Assembly: GCA_002297645.1 (NCBI GenBank)
Contig: DBMH01000062.1
Coordinates: 7,330 to 18,770 of the forward strand
DNA length: 11,441 nucleotides
Direction of reading: 5' to 3'
From: Rhodanobacteraceae bacterium UBA703
Lineage (GTDB): Bacteria > Pseudomonadota > Gammaproteobacteria > Xanthomonadales > Rhodanobacteraceae
Shown: in pieces, positions 6,248 to 11,441 of the stretch
How positions within the stretch are numbered: position 1 is the stretch's first letter
How the letters are laid out: every line of letters begins with the position of its first letter
Program-made: the position numbers and the translations under genes
Notes under the pieces: generated by a model
What the model saw: only the letters and a program-made list of their open reading frames with translations
Databases searched by the model: none
Told to the model about the DNA's origin: nothing

Positions 6248-7513
6248 TTACTTCGCGGTTTGGAGAATTTTCAGCGCTTGCTGGAATTGAGTGTCAGGCG
6301 AGGCCTGGACGTCCGCGGCGGTCATAGATTTGAGCGCGTAAGCATAGGTCGGGGTGACCGTCGCAGGCAGGGATACAGGCTTATCCGGGGCAATGCCTTT
6401 GTGCCAGATTACCCGCCCCTTGGGCGTGAGCCACTCGCGGGTCGCCAGCAGCAGGGCAGAATTATCCGACAGTGAGAACGTATCCAACACCGTGCCCGTG
6501 CCGAAGGTGGTATCTCCGACCAGGGTGGCCCGGTTGGCGTCCTGCAGGGCTCCGGAAACGATCTCAGCCGCGCTGGCCGTGCCCTGGTTGATCAAAACCA
6601 CCATCGGGATATCTGGGGCCAGGCCGCCGCGCTGCACCGGGATGTTGTTGATCTTACCCTGGGCATCCTTTTCCTGCAGCACAACTCCATCCTTCAAGAA
6701 CTGGCTGGTGACCCCGATTGATTCGTTAAGCAGACCGCCCGGATCGTTGCGCAGGTCCAAAATCAACCCGGTGGCGCCCTGCGCCTTGATGGCGTTCAGT
6801 GCATCCTGCAACTGCTTGGTAACCCCGGAGGAGAAACCGGCAATTTGAATGTCTGCGATCGTCGTCCCCGGCACCATGCTCCAGGTCACGTTATTCACTG
6901 AGATGCGCGCCCGGGTTATGGTTAATGTGCGTTCTTCTTTGGTGGCCGGGTTCTGCAGGGTAATTTTCACCTGGGTTCCGGCCGGTCCGAGGATCTTGTT
7001 GACCACGCTCTCCAACGGCAGTCCGTTAACATCGACCCCGTCGACTTTCAAAATAATATCACCTGGCATGACGCCGGCTTTTTCGGCGGGGGACCCGGGA
7101 ATTGGGGCTACGATGACCGTCTGGTCGTTTTTCGTCTGCACCTCGGCGCCGATGCCTTCAAACTGGCCGCTGGTAAAGGATTGCTCGTTTTGAACCATTT
7201 CCGGGCTCATAAAGCGGCTGTGCCCGGTATCGCCAAGGGCGTCCACCATGCCGGTGATTGCGCCGTAAGTGAGCGGGGTATTCTGCACCACCGAGCGATC
7301 AACGTAGTACTTCTGGATGGTATTCCAGGCATCCACGATCAATTGAAAATCCTGTTGAGTGCCTGCGGGGACCGAGACTTTCTGCGTGTTTGCCTGCAGC
7401 ACCTGTTGATCGTACAGGATACCCCCGGCAAAACCGCCCGCAAAGCAGATCCCGGCGACGACCACGAAGCCAAGCAGGAAACCGATAATTCTCATGCGTG
7501 AAGAGTTAACCAT
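6248..7513 (-). CDS. S41-family (CtpA-like) periplasmic/extracytoplasmic peptidase, catalytic Lys replaced
   Basis: The 421-aa protein has an N-terminal membrane anchor (8-32), an N-terminal S41 domain with YYVD and ALGDTGHSRFMSPE, a PDZ domain (about 115-200, with PGSPAEKAGVMPGDIILKVDG) and the S41 catalytic core. The core has LILDLRNDPGGLL (250-262) and the nucleophile segment NQGTASAAEI with Ser314. Glu317 sits three residues on, as in the C-terminal processing peptidases. The general-base lysine lies 25 residues after the serine in E. coli Prc (Ser430/Lys455) and D1P (Ser372/Lys397). Here that site is Thr339 (FGTGTVL instead of FGKGxVQ). Activity is thus uncertain: it may be a pseudoprotease, a peptide-binding protein or a variant enzyme. 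The ATG at 7513 has a GAGAG-like ribosome site; Met7 has none. It lies downstream of the HtrA-like gene on the same strand. Confidence 0.9.
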   Translation of the reverse strand: MVNSSRMRIIGFLLGFVVVAGICFAGGFAGGILYDQQVLQANTQKVSVPAGTQQDFQLIVDAWNTIQKYYVDRSVVQNTPLTYGAITGMVDALGDTGHSRFMSPEMVQNEQSFTSGQFEGIGAEVQTKNDQTVIVAPIPGSPAEKAGVMPGDIILKVDGVDVNGLPLESVVNKILGPAGTQVKITLQNPATKEERTLTITRARISVNNVTWSMVPGTTIADIQIAGFSSGVTKQLQDALNAIKAQGATGLILDLRNDPGGLLNESIGVTSQFLKDGVVLQEKDAQGKINNIPVQRGGLAPDIPMVVLINQGTASAAEIVSGALQDANRATLVGDTTFGTGTVLDTFSLSDNSALLLATREWLTPKGRVIWHKGIAPDKPVSLPATVTPTYAYALKSMTAADVQASPDTQFQQALKILQTAK

Positions 7514-7574
7514 ATCTCTCGACTTTCTCTAATGGCGTTGAACTTATAGATTTGCCTAAGTGTAATACATTTTT

Positions 7575-7601
7575 GCAGCCCTGCCGGAGCGGCAGGGCTG
7601 C
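7575..7601. repeat. Perfect 11-bp-stem hairpin between the two protease genes
   Basis: GCAGCCCTGCC pairs perfectly with GGCAGGGCTGC around a GGAGC loop, 48 bases after the HtrA-like stop codon on the minus strand. Read in that direction the stem is followed by A residues rather than U, so it is not a canonical intrinsic terminator. On the + strand a TTTT run precedes the stem, as at the 6207-6239 hairpin, suggesting a common type of intergenic element. Confidence 0.6.
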
Positions 7602-7648
7602 ATGTTCAACCCAATTCTGGAGGAGGAAGGATTTTCAAGGAGTCAATT

Positions 7649-9049
7649 TCATTCCATCACCGCCGCAGAAGCCACAGCCGGGAAGCCGAGCAGACTGGTA
7701 TCGGTGGGCACGTTGCCTGGCACTGTCAGGGCGGTCGGCTGGCTGGGGCGCACCCCCAGAGTGACCTGGATGGTCATCTGCTTTCCGTTGCGCAGGATGC
7801 TCAGGCTGACTTTCTGGCCGACGCTGGTGTTGTCTTCAAGGTATGCGATCAGATCGTCCATGCTCTTGATGGCCTGGCCATTGATGGCCGTGATCACGTC
7901 GCCGCCGATGTCGGTCTGGTTGCCGTTGATGGTGACGGTGTTATTGCTGCCTTGCAGGCCGGCCTTGTCGGCTGGGCCGCCGGAGGTAACGCTCTCGACC
8001 AGGGCGCCCTGCTGATCGGCATTGAGCTTCATGGCATTATTGAAATCTGCATTCAGCGATGTGCCGCTCAGTCCGAGGTAAGGGTGCTGGTAGCTGCCGG
8101 ACTTGATCAGGGACGGGATGACCTTGTTGACGATGGTAGCCGGGATGACGAAGCCAATGCCGGCATTGGCGTTGGAGGCCGATTCTATGGCTGCGGTTAC
8201 GCCTAACACCTGGCTCTGATCGTTGAGCAGTACACCGCCAGAGTTGCCGGGGTTGATGGCCGTGTCAGTCTGGATGATATCGGGGATGGTGTAGGTCGGC
8301 CCGGTGGTCGTGGCGGCATCACTGCCCGCAGGCAGTGAGCGGCCCAAGCCGCTGATCACGCCCACGGTCATCGTGTTTTGCAGGCCATACGGGTTGCCAA
8401 TAGCAATAGAGAGCTCGCCGACTTTGACGGATTTACCATCACCCATGCTGACCGGGTGTAGTTCCGAAGTGGGCACACTCACCTTGATCACCGCCAGGTC
8501 GCTGTATACATCGGTGCCAACTACTGTTGCGGGCACGTTCTTGCCGTCGCTGAAGGTGACGTCAATCGAGGTGGCTCCATCCACGACGTGGTTGTTGGTG
8601 ACAATATGACCTTGTGTGTCCCAAACGAAACCTGAGCCGAGAGCCTCGCTGACCTGCGTTCCGGCGCCTCCCCTGCGGCCGAACGGCGACAGGTTTGAGG
8701 CGGCAGTCTGTGAAACCACATGGATGCTTACGACTGAAGGGCTGACCTGGTTGTAGATCGATTCCAGGGTGCTCTCATAGGCGCTCAGCAAGCTGTTCGC
8801 CGCAGCAGGGGGTTGGGCAACCGCAACCGGTTGCTGAGCCGCGGTATTTTGGGGAACATCTGTGGCTTGTTGAGTTGTATCGGTTTGAGAGGAGGTTGCC
8901 GGATTTTGCACGGCAGCAACCTGCGCAGAGGAACCGCTCGTCGTAGATGCATCACTAGGATTCTTGAACTGGACGACGCTGCTGCAGGCAGTCAGCGCCA
9001 CCAGGGTCAATACTGCGATAAAACTTGAAATGGATGTCAATTTTTTCAT
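7649..9049 (-). CDS. HtrA/DegP-like S1C serine protease lipoprotein with one PDZ domain
   Basis: The 466-aa protein starts with a lipoprotein signal (LTAC, Cys22), followed by a low-complexity linker rich in Ser, Thr, Gln, Ala and Pro (about 23-88). That linker would hold the enzyme away from the membrane. The trypsin-like domain has a complete triad: His154 in TNNHVVDGA, Asp184 in YSDLAVIKV and Ser270 in NPGNSGGVLL. A single PDZ domain covers about 325-432 (YLGLSG, GGPADKAGLQG, GGDVITAINGQAI, VSLSILRNGK). A short tail of about 34 residues follows. Such proteases degrade or refold damaged exported proteins. The gene is divergent from a two-component system, a common place for a stress-controlled HtrA. 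AGG about 9 bases upstream of the ATG is the likely ribosome site. Confidence 0.94.
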   Translation of the reverse strand: MKKLTSISSFIAVLTLVALTACSSVVQFKNPSDASTTSGSSAQVAAVQNPATSSQTDTTQQATDVPQNTAAQQPVAVAQPPAAANSLLSAYESTLESIYNQVSPSVVSIHVVSQTAASNLSPFGRRGGAGTQVSEALGSGFVWDTQGHIVTNNHVVDGATSIDVTFSDGKNVPATVVGTDVYSDLAVIKVSVPTSELHPVSMGDGKSVKVGELSIAIGNPYGLQNTMTVGVISGLGRSLPAGSDAATTTGPTYTIPDIIQTDTAINPGNSGGVLLNDQSQVLGVTAAIESASNANAGIGFVIPATIVNKVIPSLIKSGSYQHPYLGLSGTSLNADFNNAMKLNADQQGALVESVTSGGPADKAGLQGSNNTVTINGNQTDIGGDVITAINGQAIKSMDDLIAYLEDNTSVGQKVSLSILRNGKQMTIQVTLGVRPSQPTALTVPGNVPTDTSLLGFPAVASAAVME

Positions 9050-9191
9050 AGGGTATGCCTATCCTTTCTTTACCCAAGATGTACTGTAATCACGCTCATA
9101 GGATACGCCAATGGACATTAAAAATACTTTATGTCGAGATAAAATTTCTTCTAAAAGAACCTTAAACCTGTTTTGCGTGACATAATATAAG
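9050..9191. promoter_or_regulatory. AT-rich divergent promoter region
   Basis: This strongly AT-rich stretch separates the HtrA-like gene (minus strand) from the response regulator gene (plus strand). On the plus strand, CATAATATAA at 9181-9190 is -10-like and would start transcription at about 9192-9194, the base of the following palindrome; no convincing -35 is seen. On the minus strand, TTGGCG and TACAGT separated by 17 bases form a weak candidate promoter for the protease. Binding sites for the neighbouring OmpR-type regulator would be expected here, but no clean direct repeat could be established by eye. Confidence 0.45.
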
Positions 9192-9242
9192 GGATTTTGT
9201 GGGTTGGAATCCGCCGAAAGCGGATTCCAACCCACAAAATCC
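9192..9242. repeat. Perfect 23-bp palindrome in the response regulator leader
   Basis: The left arm (9192-9214, beginning GGATTTTGTGGG) is the exact reverse complement of the right arm (9220-9242, ending CCCACAAAATCC), with a CGAAA loop at 9215-9219. It lies between the probable promoter and the start codon, so as RNA it would form a very stable hairpin at or near the 5' end. The upstream gene is divergent, so a simple terminator role is unlikely. A leader structure, attenuator or inserted palindromic repeat are the options. Confidence 0.85.
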
Positions 9243-9260
9243 AGTGACTGGCAAGAACCT

Positions 9261-9265
9261 AAGGA
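9261..9265 (+). promoter_or_regulatory. Ribosome binding site deciding the response regulator start
   Basis: AAGGA lies 8 bases before the ATG at 9274. The in-frame ATG at 9265 overlaps it, and an in-frame GTG at 9199 lies inside the palindrome. The start at 9274 also gives the usual short N-terminus before the receiver-domain VDDD motif. Confidence 0.65.
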
Positions 9266-9273
9266 TGGGACTC

Positions 9274-9981
9274 ATGGGAGCGAACGTATTGATTGTAGAC
9301 GACGATGACCTGCTGCGCAGCAGCCTGGCCTTCAGCCTGGAACAAGCCGGTTTTGAGGCTCATACCGCTGCCAAGGCCGAGGATGCCATTGCAATTGTCA
9401 ACCAGAAACGGCCGGATATTATCCTTTTGGATATCATGCTCCCCGGCATGGACGGCCTGGAGGCGCTGCGCTATTTTCGGGATAAAGTCGGATTGCCGGT
9501 CATTTTTCTGACCGCACGCCGGCGCGAGTTCGACCAGGTTCTGGGCCTGGAGCTGGGGGCGGATGATTACCTGACCAAACCTTTCGATCCCGAAGTGCTG
9601 ATTGCCCATATCCGGGCCGTCCTGCGCCGCACGAAATCGATGCCTCAGGCCGAGCCGAAATCACAGATCGTGCAGGTTGGAGCCCTGCTCATCGACCCGG
9701 CCGCCCGCACGGTGACGAAAGCCGGGCAGGCGCTGGAACTTACGCCGAAGGAGTTCGACCTGCTGCATGCAATGGCCCTCGAAACCGGCCGGGTGCTGAC
9801 CATCGACGACCTGTTGGCGCGGGTGTGGGGGGCCGAATACAACGGTGAGCCGCAGATCGTTTACGTTAATATACGCTGGCTGCGCCAGAAAATCGAAGCT
9901 GATGCGCAGCACCCCGAATACCTGCTGACCGTGCGCGGCGTGGGCTATAAACTGGTCAACCCGGGAGGCGATAAAGCATGA
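9274..9981 (+). CDS. OmpR/PhoB-family response regulator
   Basis: The 235-aa product has an N-terminal receiver domain (about 4-118) and a C-terminal winged-helix DNA-binding domain (about 133-228). The receiver has the acidic cluster IVDDDD (7-12), the phospho-acceptor Asp53 in LLDIMLPGMDG, Thr80 in FLTAR and Lys102 in YLTKPFDPEVL, all in the standard places. The output domain shows LTPKEFDLL (156-164), the recognition-helix region VYVNIRWLRQKIE and the terminal wing YLLTVRGVGYKL. It would be phosphorylated by the kinase encoded directly downstream, with which it overlaps by 4 bases (ATGA). The targets are unknown; the divergent HtrA-like gene and its own operon are the natural candidates. 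Subgroup assignment such as PhoP, MprA or RegX3 cannot be made from the sequence alone. Confidence 0.95.
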   Translation: MGANVLIVDDDDLLRSSLAFSLEQAGFEAHTAAKAEDAIAIVNQKRPDIILLDIMLPGMDGLEALRYFRDKVGLPVIFLTARRREFDQVLGLELGADDYLTKPFDPEVLIAHIRAVLRRTKSMPQAEPKSQIVQVGALLIDPAARTVTKAGQALELTPKEFDLLHAMALETGRVLTIDDLLARVWGAEYNGEPQIVYVNIRWLRQKIEADAQHPEYLLTVRGVGYKLVNPGGDKA

Positions 9982-11387
9982 AGTTCAACCTGCGCGGCCG
10001 GCTTCTGGCAGGCCACATCCTGCCCGTCTTGCTGCTCATCCCGCTGGTAGGTCTTGCCCTGATCTACCTGCTCGAAACCAACGTGTTTATTCCGGCCCTG
10101 GCGAGCGAGCTGATCGATCAGGGCCTGTTGATCGGTCGCCTGGCCCAGGACACGCCCCAGGTATGGATCGACCCTGTGGATGCACAGGCTTTTCTGGGCG
10201 CCCTGCCGTTTCAGCGGCCGACGACCGTGCAGTTGTTGAGTCCGGACGACGTGATCCTGGCGACCAGTCGGCTGCCGGAGTGGTCCTTGATCGGTTCGGT
10301 AGTCAAGAGCCTGCCGCCGAGAAGCCCCGATGGCAGCCCATATTGGGGAATCACCACGGATGAAGCTTCGAACCAACGCGTCTTAAACGTGATTATTTCG
10401 GTGGTCACTCCCAATGGCTCGCTGGTCGGCCGGCTGCGGATCTACCGCCGCCTGACCGACATCGAAAGCGGCTTGGTTCAGATGCGTATCTTGATCCTGG
10501 GGGTGCTCCTGGCCGGGCTGCTGATCAGCGGGGTGATTGCCACGCTGCTGTCCGAATCGGTGAGCCGCCCGTTGAAGAAACTGGCGGCGGCAATTTCCAA
10601 TTCGCCCCTGGAGGGCGAGGCGCTGCCGCTGACCGAAGGCGGCCTGGAAGAAGTCCAGGCGATCACTCACGCCTACAACCGCCTACAGGAACGTCGCCAG
10701 GACCTGGAGGAGACCCGCCAGCGCATGGTGGCCAACGTGGTCCACGAGATCGGCCGCCCGTTGGGCAGCCTGCGCATCGCCACGCACGCCTTGCAAGCCG
10801 GCGCGGCAGACGACCCCAAGCTGCGCGGCGAAATGCTCAAGGGTATGACCGAGCGCCTGGAGCGTATGGGGGGCCTGCTGGAAGAATTATCCCTGGCTTA
10901 CCGCGGCCTGACGCCGAAGGAATTGACCATCAAGCCCCTGGAACTGGCAGGTTGGATTGACCAGCTTGTCCCATTGTGGGCGCAGACCGCCCAAGAGAAA
11001 GAGATTTTCTGGCAGATGGAAATCCAGGACCCCCTGCCGGTAATCCAGACCGATCCCGAGCGCCTGTCACAGGCCTTGACCAACATCGTGGACAATGCGC
11101 TCAAATTTACTCCCAGCGGCGGCAAGGTCTCTCTGGCGGTCCGTTCAGACGCCAGCCGTGTTGAGTTCGAGGTTACAGACAGTGGGCCGGGGATTGCCGT
11201 GGAGGACCAGGCCCATCTGTTCACCCCCTTCTACCGTTCGATCAAACCCGGATGGAAAGCGCCTGGGCTGGGCCTGGGGCTGTCTATTGCCCATTCGATC
11301 GTCGATTCGCTCGGCGGCGAGATCACCCTGGTCAGCGCTGCAGGCCAGGGGAGCAAATTTACAATTTCGATCCCGTTGGCCCGATAA
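9978..11387 (+). CDS. Membrane-bound sensor histidine kinase
   Basis: The 469-aa protein has two membrane segments (about 13-34 and 168-191) enclosing an extracytoplasmic sensor region of about 130 residues with no domain I recognise. A HAMP linker (about 190-245, beginning SESVSRPLKKLAAAI) follows. The HisKA helix carries the phosphorylated His256 in VVHEIGRPLGSLR, then the ATPase domain has the N-box IVDNALKFTPSGG (Asn373), the G1 box VTDSGPGIA (399-407), the F box LFTPFYRS (414-421) and the G2 box GLGLGLSIAHS (430-440). The H-box HEIGRPL differs from the common HELRTPL, a variant I associate with Anaerolineae-like kinases. Translation is coupled to the response regulator through an ATGA overlap. 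It probably senses an envelope signal and acts as kinase and phosphatase on its partner. Confidence 0.95.
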   Translation: MKFNLRGRLLAGHILPVLLLIPLVGLALIYLLETNVFIPALASELIDQGLLIGRLAQDTPQVWIDPVDAQAFLGALPFQRPTTVQLLSPDDVILATSRLPEWSLIGSVVKSLPPRSPDGSPYWGITTDEASNQRVLNVIISVVTPNGSLVGRLRIYRRLTDIESGLVQMRILILGVLLAGLLISGVIATLLSESVSRPLKKLAAAISNSPLEGEALPLTEGGLEEVQAITHAYNRLQERRQDLEETRQRMVANVVHEIGRPLGSLRIATHALQAGAADDPKLRGEMLKGMTERLERMGGLLEELSLAYRGLTPKELTIKPLELAGWIDQLVPLWAQTAQEKEIFWQMEIQDPLPVIQTDPERLSQALTNIVDNALKFTPSGGKVSLAVRSDASRVEFEVTDSGPGIAVEDQAHLFTPFYRSIKPGWKAPGLGLGLSIAHSIVDSLGGEITLVSAAGQGSKFTISIPLAR

Positions 11388-11388
11388 T

Positions 11389-11441
11389 ATTTCTTGTAGT
11401 TATTCGAGACGACGAAGCCGTCTCGAATAACTACAAGAAAT
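11389..11441. repeat. Perfect 23-bp palindrome after the kinase gene, ending at the window edge
   Basis: The left arm (11389-11411, beginning ATTTCTTGTAG) is the exact reverse complement of the right arm (11419-11441, ending CTACAAGAAAT), with a 7-base ACGAAGC loop. It starts one base after the kinase stop codon, so terminator action is plausible. A following T-run cannot be checked because the window stops at the last base of the arm. The arm length equals that of the 9192-9242 palindrome. Confidence 0.85.

Noticed and set aside
9199..9273. GTG start at 9199 for the response regulator, adding 25 residues
   Set aside because: The start would lie inside the perfect palindrome and lacks a ribosome site. 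The extra residues are just translated palindrome, and receiver domains normally begin close to the VDDD motif.
11389..11441. Terminal inverted repeats of a transposon bracketing the two-component genes
   Set aside because: The elements at 9192 and 11389 are each self-complementary hairpins rather than inverted copies of one another. No transposase lies between them and no target duplication was seen.

Overview
The window looks like two different genomic backgrounds joined inside one gene. Positions 1 to about 2430 are very GC-rich, with almost every third codon position G or C. They carry the end of a thiolase, an alanine/lysine-rich lipoprotein and most of a methylcrotonyl-CoA carboxylase beta subunit, in a style typical of Xanthomonadales-like Gammaproteobacteria. 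From about 2431-2500 onward the codon use relaxes abruptly. The gene content there (split biotin carboxylase, MaoC and CitE proteins, HEIGRPL-type sensor kinase, S41 and S1C proteases) resembles a Chloroflexota/Anaerolineae-like bacterium. Both taxonomic guesses are inference from protein style, not from a search. A chimeric metagenome contig joined at a conserved stretch of the carboxyltransferase gene is the simplest explanation; recombination in nature is the alternative.

Region 1 (1-1107): thiolase C-terminus, then a small LEA-like lipoprotein followed by a strong GC hairpin, then about 270 bases without a gene. Region 2 (1108-6200, + strand): an acyl-CoA carboxylase and lyase operon made of the carboxyltransferase, biotin carboxylase, a separate biotin carrier protein, a MaoC-type hydratase and a CitE-type CoA-ester lyase. 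This set fits the lower leucine pathway (3-methylcrotonyl-CoA to 3-methylglutaconyl-CoA to HMG-CoA to acetyl-CoA plus acetoacetate). It may also handle the parallel C5 route (itaconyl-CoA/citramalyl-CoA), as in the similar accD1-accA1-fadE19-MaoC-citE locus of Mycobacterium tuberculosis.

Region 3 (6248-9049, - strand): two exported proteases, a membrane-anchored S41 (CtpA-like) protein whose catalytic lysine position is threonine, and an HtrA/DegP-like S1C lipoprotein with an intact triad. Region 4 (9274-11387, + strand): an OmpR-family response regulator and its sensor kinase, overlapping by 4 bases and divergent from the HtrA gene. The layout suggests an envelope-stress circuit comparable in idea to MprAB-PepD or CssRS-HtrA.

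Intergenic spaces in the second background hold hairpins. The most striking are two perfect palindromes with 23-bp stems, one in the leader of the response regulator gene and one directly after the kinase gene, at the very end of the window. No tRNA, rRNA, CRISPR array or insertion sequence was seen.
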